DNA from: Fimbriimonadaceae bacterium
Lineage (GTDB): Bacteria; Armatimonadota; Fimbriimonadia; Fimbriimonadales; Fimbriimonadaceae
Assembly: GCA_019694835.1 (NCBI GenBank)
Contig: JAIBBE010000005.1
Location: 1-50,736 of the forward strand
Direction: 5' to 3'
DNA: 50,736 bases
The notes under the pieces were generated by a model. The model was not told where the DNA came from. It did not search any database and was given only the letters and a program-made list of their open reading frames with translations. The first letter of the stretch is position 1, and each line of letters opens with the position of its first letter. Below are positions 1-7,770 of the stretch, piece by piece. Both the position numbers and the translations under genes were made by a program.

Positions 1-1222
1 GTCGCCGTACGTGAATCGTGCTCGCCAAGGTCGGTGCGGGCACGCCAAGAACCTCGGCCAGGACCGCGAACGCTCGATCCGCTTGCTCTTCGCGGATAAT
101 CAGGGGTGGCACGATGCGGAGGCTGAACTCGTCGGTCGCGTTGATGATCAGGTGCTTCTCGAAGCAGGCAGCGACTACGTCACGGGCAATGGGTCGGTCC
201 AATCCGACGCCTAGCATCAAGCCCGCGCCGCGAACCTCGATGATGGGGCCGCCCATTTTGCGCAGGCCTTCTTCGAAGTAAGCCCCGACCCGCTTGGCGT
301 TTTCCATCAGATCTTGGTGCTCGATGGTGTCGATCACCGCGAGTCCTGCCGCGCACGACAGCGCGTTGCCGCCAAACGTCGAACCATGGTCGCCCGGCTC
401 GAACAAATCGGCCGCCGCCCCTCGCGCCAAACAGGCCCCAATCGGCACCCCGCCGCCAAGTCCCTTGGCCAACGTGATGACATCCGGCATGATCCCGTGC
501 TGGTGGAACGCGAACCAGGTTCCGGTTCGACCGATGCCGGTCTGGACCTCATCCAGGATCAACAAGGCCCCGTGCTCAGAGGCCAGTTTCCGCGCTTCTT
601 GGAGGAACTCGGTGGTCAGCGGATGAACGCCACCCTCGCCTTGGATGGGTTCCAGGTAGATCGCGGCGGTCTTATGGCTCACGGCCTCGCGGAGTGCGGC
701 GAGGTCATTCGCTTCGATATGAACAAAGCCGGGAACGAGCGGCTCGAACATGCGCTGGTACTTGCGCTGCCCGGTCGCTGCGAGGACGCCGAGGGTTCGG
801 CCATGGAAGCTTCGGTGAAGGCAGATGATCTCGTAGTCGCCATCGGGTCGTTTTTGGTTGCCGTGCTTTTTGGCCAGCTTGACCGCCGCCTCGTTCGCGG
901 TTGCACCGCAAACCGAGAAGAACACGCGATCCATCCCCGAAATCGAGCACAGCTTCCTGGCAAGCTGAGACTGGGGTGCAGTGAGTAGGAGATTCGAGGT
1001 GTGAATCAACTGCTGAGCTTGGCGGGTAATCGCTGCGACCAACGCGGGATGGCAGTGTCCGAGTGAGCAAACGGCCACTCCGGCGAGGAGGTCGAGGTAC
1101 TCGTTACCCCGGTTGTCCCAAAGGCTGCAGCCAGCGCCTTGCACGAACAAAGCAGCTTGACGACGGTACGTGCGCATCAGGTAGTCGTCGTCCAGCGTCT
1201 TGATCGTGTCGTACTTCAGCAT
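1..1222 (-). CDS. argD: Acetylornithine/succinyldiaminopimelate-type aminotransferase, C-terminal end outside the window
   Basis: PLP-dependent class III aminotransferase of arginine (or related lysine) biosynthesis, converting N-acetylglutamate semialdehyde to N-acetylornithine. The frame runs from ATG at 1222 to the left edge without a stop: 407 residues, about the full family length, so only a few residues are missing. Visible motifs: an N-terminal AALFVQGAGCSLWDNRGNEY block, LILDEVQTGIGRTG with the PLP-ring Asp, the Schiff-base Lys in ITLAKGLGGGVPIG, and GSTFGGNALSCAAG. The phosphate-binding loop reads SVCGATANEAAVKLAKKHG, with Cys where many ArgD proteins have Ser/Thr. Substrate (acetylornithine, or LysW-linked aminoadipate semialdehyde) cannot be settled from sequence, and no other arg gene is present. 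Divergent from rpsR, with 45 bp between the start codons. Confidence 0.9.
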   Translation of the reverse strand, partial: MLKYDTIKTLDDDYLMRTYRRQAALFVQGAGCSLWDNRGNEYLDLLAGVAVCSLGHCHPALVAAITRQAQQLIHTSNLLLTAPQSQLARKLCSISGMDRVFFSVCGATANEAAVKLAKKHGNQKRPDGDYEIICLHRSFHGRTLGVLAATGQRKYQRMFEPLVPGFVHIEANDLAALREAVSHKTAAIYLEPIQGEGGVHPLTTEFLQEARKLASEHGALLILDEVQTGIGRTGTWFAFHQHGIMPDVITLAKGLGGGVPIGACLARGAAADLFEPGDHGSTFGGNALSCAAGLAVIDTIEHQDLMENAKRVGAYFEEGLRKMGGPIIEVRGAGLMLGVGLDRPIARDVVAACFEKHLIINATDEFSLRIVPPLIIREEQADRAFAVLAEVLGVPAPTLASTIHVRR

Positions 1223-1267
1223 CCAAGGAGTGTACTCGGATGGCGGTTTGAGCCATAATAGGAGCCT

Positions 1268-1789
1268 ATGAGTGATATGACCACCCCGTCGCGGGCCAAT
1301 GACCCAGGTGCCGCGTCGAACTCCGGTGGGGAAGACAAGGGTCGCAAGCCGATGTTTCGGGACAAAGAGGGCATGGGTGCACCTGGCGGGGAACCCCGTT
1401 TCAAGGGTCGCCGTCGCCGCAAGGTGTCCTACCTTACGATCAACAAGATCGATACCGTCGACTACAAGGAGGTTAACATCCTCCGACGGTTCCTGAACGA
1501 TCGTGGCAAGATTCTCCCCAGTCGCCAGAGCGGCAATACGGCCAAACAGCAGCGCATGATCTCCTCGGCCATTCGCCGAGCGCGCGAGATGGCGTTGCTT
1601 CCGTTCGTCGTCACGGAGTTCACGCCCGACCGACCGCCGCGTCCGCGAATGCGCGAAGGTGGCTATGATCGAGATCGCGGTGGCTATGACCGAGGTGATC
1701 GCGGCGGCTACGACCGCGGTGGAGATCGCGGTGACCGAGGCGACCGACCAGCCCCGGCCGCACCCTCGGCGGAAGCAGCGAGCGAATAG
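1268..1789 (+). CDS. rpsR: 30S ribosomal protein S18 with long N-terminal and RGG-like C-terminal extensions
   Basis: Small-subunit ribosomal protein S18, which binds S6 and 16S rRNA on the platform. The core at about residues 49-118 carries the S18 signature (DYKEVNILRRFLNDRGKILP, then the basic AIRRAREMALLPFV). The protein is 173 aa, against about 75-90 for a normal S18. The N-terminal 48 residues are Gly/Asp/Lys-rich, and residues about 128-161 form a low-complexity GGYDRG/GDRGDRG tail resembling RGG RNA-binding disorder. The gene stands alone: no rpsF, ssb or rplI beside it. A good SD (AGGAG at 1260-1264) precedes ATG 1268. A CATAAT box at 1254-1259 lies unusually close to the start. A strong hairpin terminator follows at 1810-1842. 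Confidence 0.93.
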   Translation: MSDMTTPSRANDPGAASNSGGEDKGRKPMFRDKEGMGAPGGEPRFKGRRRRKVSYLTINKIDTVDYKEVNILRRFLNDRGKILPSRQSGNTAKQQRMISSAIRRAREMALLPFVVTEFTPDRPPRPRMREGGYDRDRGGYDRGDRGGYDRGGDRGDRGDRPAPAAPSAEAASE

Positions 1790-1809
1790 ACCTCGTTTCG
1801 TCGCACTGA

Positions 1810-1842
1810 AAAGAACCCTCTCGCGTGGCGAGAGGGTTCTTT
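1810..1842 (+). terminator. Rho-independent terminator of rpsR
   Basis: Perfect 15-bp inverted repeat (1810-1824 with 1828-1842) around a 3-nt GTG loop. The 3' arm ends in TTT and is followed by TCGTTGTT. It starts 20 nt after the rpsR stop. Confidence 0.85.
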
Positions 1843-1871
1843 CGTTGTTGGGAGCATGCTGGACGACCTGG

Positions 1872-2041
1872 GAGAGCAAGGGTCTCTGGCTCCGGATACC
1901 GATTCGGGTGGCATGGGACGACAGTTACGCCCGGCTTTAAGTACTGCTCACTGAGTCCCGTGCGGGTCCTGGCTTGAGAAAGCACGGGTCTATGGCCTGG
2001 GATACCGCGGAGTCGGCGACGTTTGTCGACCCATGCCACCC
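1872..2041. repeat. Composite direct/inverted repeat in a gene-free gap
   Basis: The 326-bp gap between rpsR and the next gene (1790-2115) holds no convincing gene. Besides the two terminators it contains an imperfect direct repeat (1872-1901 and 1976-2006, sharing GGGTCT.TGGC and GGATACC) and a 17-bp inverted repeat with one mismatch (1906-1922 GGGTGGCATGGGACGAC against 2025-2041). The alternating layout looks like a short non-coding interspersed element rather than chance. No transposase or known RNA family is recognised. Confidence 0.5.
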
Positions 2042-2068
2042 TTATCAACTACGAGTCTGCCAAACAGA

Positions 2069-2096
2069 GAGGGCCTGTCTCCAGAGACAGGCCCTC
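2069..2096 (-). terminator. Terminator of the secreted-protein gene at 2116-4122
   Basis: Perfect 12-bp stem (2069-2080 with 2085-2096) and 4-nt loop, 20 nt past the stop of the minus-strand gene. Read on that strand the hairpin is followed by a short T-containing stretch (TCTGTTTGG). It may also stop read-through from rpsR. Confidence 0.7.
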
Positions 2097-2115
2097 AGAT
2101 CCCAGCGATTCGTGT

Positions 2116-4122
2116 CTAGTTCGTCCCTAGCGCTAAGAACGCGTTATCGACCTTCAGAACGAACGCTTTTGGTGAACCGCTGCCTTGGGGAGCCAAGCCT
2201 CGGACGACGAGTCGGACCTCACCTGAACTGTTGAGGTAGCTGCCAACCCCGGCGTTGATGAAGTACTTCTGGCTGCCCTGACCAGTGCCATAGAGGGTGA
2301 AGGACTTCTTATGGTCCCACGCCCCGGTTCCCCAGTTGTAGAGCCAGATCATGCCGGTCGCTCCGACCGACAGATCGGTCACCGCTTCGATGTTGACTTC
2401 GATAGCGTTGATGGTGGAGACAGGGACGGTGGTCTTGAAGTCGATTTGGGTTGCCGCGACGTTGCCAAGTCGCAGAACCGGCGTTGCTGCCACCTGGTAG
2501 AAGACTTCGTTGTTGCTGCGGACATCGGCCAAGGTACCGCTGACGTAGTCGCCTTGATAGGTGCTTACTGCCGTTGCTGGGACCATGTTCGCAGGATCGC
2601 CACCGATGGAGATGGTCCATTTTTGAACTTCGGTTGACCAGTTGTTGTTCGCGGCGATCGTGTTGACGATGCCCCAGAACGTGCTGTCGTCGTTCGGATC
2701 GGTGCAGACTTCTGCGTAGTCTCCCCAACGATGACCGCCACTGCCGTACTGGCCTGGGCTGGTGAAAACGCTCTTGGGCTGGCTCATCGAACCCGCGGGA
2801 TCGGTCTTCTTGCGTCCGGCTGTCATCATATCGGCGGAAACGTTCGCACTGCAGCGGCTGAACGTGAGGCTGATATCGCCCTGCTTGTTGACGCAGATAC
2901 CAGGCATCCAGTAGTGCTCGCCGCTGGGCGGAATCACCTGTCCGGACTGGACGAGCGCAGGGGCACCCGTCGCTGGCCAGTTCTTAACATCGACTTCGTA
3001 CCAGCGGACGGAGGCGCGGTTATCGTTGGCGCTGACGCCGACCGTGTGAGCGGCCACGATCTTGCTGGACCGGTAATAGCTGCTGATCAGTCGCGATCCA
3101 ACGGTATCGAGCCGCGCTCCACCCTTGGAAATCGCGACACTGTTGCCATTGAACTGCGGAACAGGCAAGTTGATGGAGCTCAGAGTAGGCGACGTCGTAA
3201 GGTTGCGAACGCAGTGAACTCTGAGCTGAGTGCTGCTCTGTTGCGAGATCGCATAAATGCGGTCCAGCGTCAAGTCCATGGTGTGACAAACCTGGGCGGT
3301 GAACGAAACGCCGTCGATAATGCTCGTGGCCGTGGTCGGGTCGCCGATTAGCATCGGAGCCTTGGGGAGCACGATGTACTGAACGCCGCCAAAGGGACCG
3401 CTGCCAAAGTTGAACATGTTGCCGGTGATGATGTAAGCGTCCTTGTTGTAGCCCCATCCCGGATAGTCGAGCCAGAAGTCATTGCCGTTAGAGGAGGTCT
3501 TGGCTTCGATGCGGTATTTGAACCAGTTGCCATTAGGGTCGGTGTCGTCCGAAACGGCGACCAGGCACTTGCTCTGCACTCCGCTCTGGTCAAGTTCTGG
3601 GCAGACGACCACGAAGCGCTTCGCAATGTGATCGTAAAAGACCTTGGGGTCGAATACGAAACTCGTTGGGTTGACACTGGCGAAGAAGCCGTTTGGACCG
3701 AGGTCCTGTTGGAACTGTCGAGTTCCGGTTTTGGAGAAGAACGCGATGGACGAGTTCACCGTCACGACGATGTGGTTCGGACCGGCTGCGAGCGTGGGGT
3801 CGGGTGGCGTCCAGCCCGTCGCGTTAATGCCAGGGAATCTCACTCCGGGAGAAATGCGCTCAAGTCCCCGCAAAACGCCGCCATCGACAGCGAGGGTATT
3901 GGTCGGCCCCGCAAGCAGCGGCAACTTAGGGTTCGCGGGCTTCATGGGCCGCGTCGAATAAGTCTCGTTGATTTGGGGGAAGACCGTAAGGGTCGAGTCG
4001 ACCACGGCGGGGCCCGTGCTAAATGTGCGTCGCTGCGCCCCTGAGGGGAGCGATGCGACGGCCAAAGCGAGGATAAGAAGGGAGCGCTGTGCGGCGCCAA
4101 ATGCCAGGTTTCTCAAGTTCAT
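2116..4122 (-). CDS. Secreted protein of unknown function with PPDxxxAxGPNH-type N-terminal domain
   Basis: 668-residue exported protein. The start at ATG 4122 follows a GAGAGA ribosome-binding site and gives a clean Sec signal (NLRNLAFG..., hydrophobic core LLILALAVASLP, cleavage near SGAQ); the frame stays open 12 codons further upstream but without a signal or SD. After the signal comes GWTPPDPTLAAGPNHIVVTV, resembling the PPDTxGAVGPxH opening of secreted proteins common in Acidobacteria and relatives, then a beta-rich body with Trp/Tyr/Gly motifs (WLDYPGWGYNKDAYIITGN, GGHRWGDYAEVCTDPNDD) suggestive of a propeller. The last ~140 residues form a separate beta domain. There is no PEP-CTERM, dockerin or lipobox. 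Catalytic residues are not evident and no function is assigned. Confidence 0.8.
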   Translation of the reverse strand: MNLRNLAFGAAQRSLLILALAVASLPSGAQRRTFSTGPAVVDSTLTVFPQINETYSTRPMKPANPKLPLLAGPTNTLAVDGGVLRGLERISPGVRFPGINATGWTPPDPTLAAGPNHIVVTVNSSIAFFSKTGTRQFQQDLGPNGFFASVNPTSFVFDPKVFYDHIAKRFVVVCPELDQSGVQSKCLVAVSDDTDPNGNWFKYRIEAKTSSNGNDFWLDYPGWGYNKDAYIITGNMFNFGSGPFGGVQYIVLPKAPMLIGDPTTATSIIDGVSFTAQVCHTMDLTLDRIYAISQQSSTQLRVHCVRNLTTSPTLSSINLPVPQFNGNSVAISKGGARLDTVGSRLISSYYRSSKIVAAHTVGVSANDNRASVRWYEVDVKNWPATGAPALVQSGQVIPPSGEHYWMPGICVNKQGDISLTFSRCSANVSADMMTAGRKKTDPAGSMSQPKSVFTSPGQYGSGGHRWGDYAEVCTDPNDDSTFWGIVNTIAANNNWSTEVQKWTISIGGDPANMVPATAVSTYQGDYVSGTLADVRSNNEVFYQVAATPVLRLGNVAATQIDFKTTVPVSTINAIEVNIEAVTDLSVGATGMIWLYNWGTGAWDHKKSFTLYGTGQGSQKYFINAGVGSYLNSSGEVRLVVRGLAPQGSGSPKAFVLKVDNAFLALGTN

Positions 4123-4224
4123 GGATCTCTCACCGGCGGACGCGCATGAACGCTCCACCCAATCTTAAGGACGACATGAGCGCGTCGAACCGTTCGCACG
4201 CGTTTTGTCGAATTCAACCTAGGT

Positions 4225-4236
4225 TACACTATCGGT
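4225..4236 (+). promoter_or_regulatory. Leaderless-type -10 box for the AMMECR1 lipoprotein
   Basis: TACACT (4225-4230) followed by exactly 6 nt and the GTG start at 4237. A transcript starting about 7 nt after the -10 box would begin at the start codon. No Shine-Dalgarno sequence is present. Same geometry as at 7759, 9439, 15328, 43434 and 43464. Confidence 0.6.
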
Positions 4237-4779
4237 GTGGTCCCAGTTCTGATGGTGATTGCTTTTGCGACTGGGTGCGCGCAAGATGACGACCTCCGGC
4301 CTTTACTCGAGATTGCCCGAGGCGCCATCATCGCGGAGGTGCGTCACGAGAACGCCGGCATTGTGACTGGCACCGCTCCTGTTCGCCCGGTCTTTGTCAC
4401 CATCGAGCGGAAGGGTAAGGTCATCGGGTGCCGCGGTTCCCTCCAGACTCGCGCCTCGTCGCTCGAAGCTGAGGTCGCCCTCGCGGCTCGATCAGCTGCC
4501 CAACATGACCCTCGATATGTGCCTCTAACAAGAAAGGACCTCGATGGCTTCAGCGTCACGGTTACTGTCGTGGACCGACTCGAGGGGATCGAGAGCGTCG
4601 AAGGCTTGCTTCCTGAGCACGGACTCGTCCTGACGTCCGGCGAGCGGACTGGGGTAGTGCTGCCGTGGGAAGGGAAGGACCCAGCTACACGGCTCAAATG
4701 GGCGTTTCAGAAGGCCAAGGTGAATCCAGGGAGCCCGGCAAGGCTAGAACGAATGCTGGCGCGTCGCCTTCGCGGCTGA
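4237..4779 (+). CDS. AMMECR1-domain protein with lipoprotein signal
   Basis: 180-residue protein. Residues about 20-180 match the AMMECR1 family (TIGR00296-like), including VTIERKGKVIGCRGSLQ, the LAARSAAQHDPRYVPLT stretch, VTVTVVDRLEGIESVE, HGLVLTSGERTGVVLPWE and a C-terminal LKWAFQKAKV. The AMMECR1 fold is conserved in archaea, bacteria and animals, but its biochemical role is unsettled; bacterial members are usually cytosolic and often linked to MEMO1 and radical-SAM partners. Here the GTG start gives a short signal ending in a lipobox (IAFATGC, Cys15), so the protein may be lipid-anchored. No MEMO or radical-SAM gene is adjacent. Converges with the membrane protein at 4790, 10 bp away. Confidence 0.85.
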   Translation: MVPVLMVIAFATGCAQDDDLRPLLEIARGAIIAEVRHENAGIVTGTAPVRPVFVTIERKGKVIGCRGSLQTRASSLEAEVALAARSAAQHDPRYVPLTRKDLDGFSVTVTVVDRLEGIESVEGLLPEHGLVLTSGERTGVVLPWEGKDPATRLKWAFQKAKVNPGSPARLERMLARRLRG

Positions 4780-4789
4780 CGCTCCGCGA

Positions 4790-5326
4790 TCAGGCGCTAA
4801 GCATCCGGCGGCGAAGCACATAAACCGCCAGTCCGATTCCGGCGATTGCCGCTGCGGCGTAGCTGTAAGCGTGAGTGATGCCCACGATAACCAGGCGGCG
4901 ATTGATCTCCGTAACCTTGGGCTCCAAAGCAGCAACTCTCAGAGTGATGAAGTGGAGGACGAGCAGAATCGACATCGCGGACCCCCACACGGCCACCATC
5001 GTCAGGAGCAGAGGGCGGCGAAGTTGGGCGAGTGTCAACTTTGGACGGCTTCCCGCTTGGGCGGCGAATCCCAATCCCAGGCCCAAAATGCCTCCCATCC
5101 AGAAGGTTGCCACGAAGCCCCACAGCAGGGCGAGCAGGACGGGCTCTCGCGTTTCGATCAAGAGCGGATGATAGGGCGGCAGGAAATAGTCAGGACAGAC
5201 GTGAGCCGTGATGAGGTCGTGAGCGACTCCATAGACCACGGCCACCACGGTCGTGAATCCAACGATCTTCAGCCCCTCGCGATACTTCATCAAAATTCGC
5301 GTGCAGATTACCAGCGAGTCCTCCAT
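4790..5326 (-). CDS. Conserved four-TM membrane protein
   Basis: 178-residue protein with about four transmembrane helices (roughly residues 20-38, 60-85, 108-128 and 148-168) and a basic C-terminus. Two blocks recur in an uncharacterised bacterial membrane family: a first-helix stretch VVYGVAHDLITAHVCPDYF and a loop with GFAAQAGSRPKL, the latter between helices 2 and 3. The start could be ATG 5326 or ATG 5290 (MKYREGL); the longer form overlaps nothing and is used here. The frame stays open much further upstream only because it is antisense to the FHA gene. Divergent from the FHA gene with 30 bp between start codons. Function unknown. Confidence 0.75.
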   Translation of the reverse strand: MEDSLVICTRILMKYREGLKIVGFTTVVAVVYGVAHDLITAHVCPDYFLPPYHPLLIETREPVLLALLWGFVATFWMGGILGLGLGFAAQAGSRPKLTLAQLRRPLLLTMVAVWGSAMSILLVLHFITLRVAALEPKVTEINRRLVIVGITHAYSYAAAAIAGIGLAVYVLRRRMLSA

Positions 5327-5343
5327 AACCCAGCAAAATCCGC

Positions 5344-5356
5344 GATAATAACGGTC
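5344..5356 (+). promoter_or_regulatory. -10 box close to the FHA start
   Basis: GATAAT at 5344-5349 with 7 nt before ATG 5357, and no SD. Fits the near-leaderless spacing seen elsewhere in the window. Confidence 0.5.
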
Positions 5357-5791
5357 ATGAGCAGTTTCCCGACCGATGAGCAGGCGTACGAGGAAAAGGA
5401 ACTTGAGCAGGCTGCCGACGATGGCATGGGCGAGAACATGGTCGAAGGTGAAGAGCCCGTGGCCAATCGCGCGAGGCTCATCGTCAAGCGAGACGGAGCC
5501 GAGACCGACGAGGTCTTTGCGTTCACACCTCCCGCAACGATCGGTCGCTTCGATCCGACGGTCGGCCCCATCGACATCGACCTCGCCAACACTCCGGAAG
5601 GCGCGTATGTGTCCCGAAAACACGCCCGCATCACCCAGGAAGAGGGCGTCTGGAAGGTTACCGACCTGGGTTCTTCGAACGGCACGTGGAAGCTTGGCGC
5701 CAACGATTTCGAGCGGGTTGAGGAAGCCGAACTGAGCGACGGGGACGAAATCACCCTCGGCAACGCTCGTTTTATCTTCCGAATCGGCTAG
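5357..5791 (+). CDS. FHA-domain phosphopeptide-binding protein
   Basis: 144-residue cytoplasmic protein: an acidic N-terminus (residues 1-35) and one forkhead-associated domain (about 38-144). The phosphothreonine-binding residues are all present: GR at 63-64, SRKHARI at 86-92 and LGSSNGT at 104-110, followed by DGDEITLG. FHA domains recognise phosphothreonine on partners of Ser/Thr kinases; no such kinase is in the window, so the partner is unknown. No signal peptide or membrane segment. The 3' end runs into a long palindrome shared with the convergent sigma-factor gene. Confidence 0.9.
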   Translation: MSSFPTDEQAYEEKELEQAADDGMGENMVEGEEPVANRARLIVKRDGAETDEVFAFTPPATIGRFDPTVGPIDIDLANTPEGAYVSRKHARITQEEGVWKVTDLGSSNGTWKLGANDFERVEEAELSDGDEITLGNARFIFRIG

Positions 5792-5794
5792 TCG

Positions 5795-5914
5795 GCACCC
5801 ACCTAAGGTACTTCGCCGTCCCGGCGAATCCGGTTGCTTCTCACGATCCACCCAAATCTAGAGGTATGTGAGAATCAGCCGGATTCGCCGGGACGGCGAA
5901 AGTACATTGGGTGC
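5795..5914. repeat. 120-bp near-perfect palindromic element between convergent genes
   Basis: Left arm 5795-5843 and right arm 5868-5914 are inverted copies with few mismatches. The core CCGGATTCGCCGGGACGGCG is perfect and the outer ends (GCACCCA / TGGGTGC) and inner ends (TTCTCAC / GTGAGAA) also pair. It fills the space between the FHA and sigma-factor stop codons and could act as a bidirectional terminator. Its length and layered symmetry suggest a mobile palindromic (MITE/REP-like) element. Confidence 0.75.
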
Positions 5915-5915
5915 G

Positions 5916-6479
5916 TTATGCTCCTAGGGCGATCTGCAAGTCCTTTCGGAGCAAGGCGCGTGCTCGGAACAGCCAGCTCTTAATCGTGCCTTCCGGCTTG
6001 TCGAGGGCCGTGGCGATCTCGCCGACTTCCATCTGACGGAAGTGACGCATGAAGATAATGGTGCGATACCGCATCGGCAAGCGTTCGACCGCCGCTCGAA
6101 CGATTTCGCCGTCGATACCGTTAGCCGCGCCATCCTCCACGCTTTGCGTCGGATCACACAGCGAGTACTCGTGCTTTTCCAAGCTCTCTGGAGCCTGTCG
6201 CCGATGGCGGAGCGCATCGACGCAGCAGTTCGAACAAATCCGCATCAGCCAGGGCAGCACAGGGCGTCCGGGCTGGAACGAGTCGATGGCTCGAAATGCC
6301 TTAACGAGTGCGTCCTGTACCGCATCGTTGGCATCTTCCGAGTCCCTCAGCATCCGCATCGCGAGATTCCTAAGGGAGTCGCGGTGCGAGTCTGCAAGCA
6401 ATTCAAAAGCGATGGCCTCTCCGGCCTGAGCCCTCAAGACTAGGTGTGTTTCCCAGTCTGTTACACGTTGAAGGTGCAT
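5916..6479 (-). CDS. ECF-family RNA polymerase sigma factor
   Basis: 187 residues. Sigma region 2 (about residues 20-95) contains ANDAVQDALVKAFRAIDSF and the WLMRICSNCCVDALRHRR segment that contacts the -10 element; region 4 (about 125-185) contains LPMRYRTIIFMRHFRQMEVG and the helix-turn-helix KPEGTIKSWLFRARALL. There is no region 1.1 or 3, typical of ECF sigma factors. ATG 6479 is preceded by AGGAGG about 14 nt upstream. No recognisable anti-sigma factor adjoins; the divergent gene at 6543 encodes a one-TM protein that could be regulatory, but it has no anti-sigma motif (no HxxxCxxC). Confidence 0.92.
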   Translation of the reverse strand: MHLQRVTDWETHLVLRAQAGEAIAFELLADSHRDSLRNLAMRMLRDSEDANDAVQDALVKAFRAIDSFQPGRPVLPWLMRICSNCCVDALRHRRQAPESLEKHEYSLCDPTQSVEDGAANGIDGEIVRAAVERLPMRYRTIIFMRHFRQMEVGEIATALDKPEGTIKSWLFRARALLRKDLQIALGA

Positions 6480-6542
6480 CTACTTCTCACATCCTCCTAA
6501 CGGTTTCTATTGTAGGTCGGTCGAACTACCCCCCTAGGCCTA

Positions 6543-7493
6543 ATGACCCAACCCACGGTCCCCGAAGATTCTTTAGCAGTCTATGCCCGCAACCATGCGA
6601 GCACCTCACAGACTTCTATCGGGAACAAATTCACTATGTGGGCACGGAAGCTGACAAACGAATTGCTGGTAGCGGGACCTTTCCTCATGCTGGCCATCAT
6701 GGCCATCAAATCGAGGACGAACTACGACCCGTGGGAATCGCCGCGAAACACGGCGGATGTCGAGTCACGCATCGACGCGTACATTCAGCCCATGAAGGGG
6801 CTCAACCAAGCCCTCGAGTTGGGAGACGAGGCTTCCGTTCGCGAAGTCGCTCGAGAATGGATCGACCAACATGAGCGAGGGGTGCTCCGGCCGCTGCCTC
6901 CGTGTTCGTATGTCGACTCGACCCGAGACGGAGTCAAGGGTCAGATTACGCTCGGCAAGAACCGTCTCACCTACCGTTTGATCGACCAGTCGGACGAGCT
7001 TCTCGCGGCAGGGAGAACCTCCGAGGCGATCTCCGACGCGCTGCTGGCCTACAAGGTTGCCAATGTCCTGAAATTCTCCGACTTCACGACGGTTTACGAC
7101 ACCTGCCGAGCCCAATTGCGTGTTCTCAAGACCCTGGAGGATGCCAGGTCCCGATTGGGTCCCGAGCAGAAGAAGGAAGTCCGGCACCTTTTGGCTGGAT
7201 ATGTCGTGGATGTGAAGCCGCTCAATCGGATTCTCCTTCAGTCTCGCCGCCTCTACACGGAAAGCCTCCAGGCAAAGGGTCAGGAGAGTCTGCCGATCGA
7301 GGACACTCAGCAGTTCACCCAGATCGGCAATGTGCTCCAGGCCCGATGTGACGCCGAGTCGCTCCAAAGCGTCCGACGGCTGATCGTCGCAAGCAACGGC
7401 GATATGCCGCGCATCCTCACGACGGCCAAGCTGGCATGGCAGATGGAAAATCAGCTTGAGAAGGCAAGCAAGACCCTTCTCGAAGATCTCTGA
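6543..7493 (+). CDS. One-TM protein of unknown function
   Basis: 316-residue protein not recognised. It has a hydrophilic N-terminus, a single membrane helix at about residues 41-57 (LLVAGPFLMLAIMAI), then a mostly helical domain with repeated Leu/Ala/Arg heptads (ELLAAGRTSEAISDALLAYK, LRVLKTLEDARSRL) that may fold as TPR-like helices. Start ATG 6543 is the longest; ATG 6636 just before the helix is possible. Divergent from the ECF sigma gene (63 bp between starts), so shared control is plausible. Its 3' end lies 5 bp from the CCA end of the convergent tRNA-Phe gene, leaving no room for an intrinsic terminator. Confidence 0.7.
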   Translation: MTQPTVPEDSLAVYARNHASTSQTSIGNKFTMWARKLTNELLVAGPFLMLAIMAIKSRTNYDPWESPRNTADVESRIDAYIQPMKGLNQALELGDEASVREVAREWIDQHERGVLRPLPPCSYVDSTRDGVKGQITLGKNRLTYRLIDQSDELLAAGRTSEAISDALLAYKVANVLKFSDFTTVYDTCRAQLRVLKTLEDARSRLGPEQKKEVRHLLAGYVVDVKPLNRILLQSRRLYTESLQAKGQESLPIEDTQQFTQIGNVLQARCDAESLQSVRRLIVASNGDMPRILTTAKLAWQMENQLEKASKTLLEDL

Positions 7494-7498
7494 GAGGG

Positions 7499-7574
7499 TG
7501 GTGCCGCAGGCCGGACTTGAACCGGCGACCCTAGCATTTTCAGTGCTATGCTCTACCAACTGAGCTACCGCGGC
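7499..7574 (-). tRNA. tRNA-Phe (GAA), CCA encoded
   Basis: Full cloverleaf on the minus strand: acceptor GCCGCGG paired with CTGCGGC (one G-U), D arm GCTCAGTTGGTAGAGC, anticodon stem TAGCA/TGCTA with loop CTGAAAA (anticodon GAA), T arm GCCGG-TTCAAGT-CCGGC, discriminator A and encoded CCA at 7499-7501. 76 nt. Confidence 0.95.
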
Positions 7575-7578
7575 AGGA

Positions 7579-7654
<76 letters not shown>

Positions 7655-7758
7655 GGGTGCGTTTCGCAGGCTCGAAGTATGGCACATGAAAGCCGCGATT
7701 GCAACGGGCCGGGACCTTCATCGGGCGCCCGTTTTTCAGGTGTCGTTGGCGCGCGTCG

Positions 7759-7770
7759 TATAATCTCAGG
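7759..7770 (+). promoter_or_regulatory. Consensus TATAAT box, leaderless spacing, for acyl-CoA dehydrogenase
   Basis: Perfect TATAAT at 7759-7764 with 6 nt (CTCAGG) to an in-frame GTG at 7771. This favours GTG 7771 as the true start over the in-frame ATGs at 7699 and 7810. Confidence 0.65.

Noticed and set aside
4871..5356. Plus-strand extension of the FHA frame upstream of 5357
   Set aside because: Overlaps the membrane-protein gene in antisense, is low complexity, and FHA homology begins after 5357.
6446..6874. Plus-strand frame overlapping the start of the one-TM gene
   Set aside because: Out of frame with the better-supported gene at 6543 and without a protein-like pattern.
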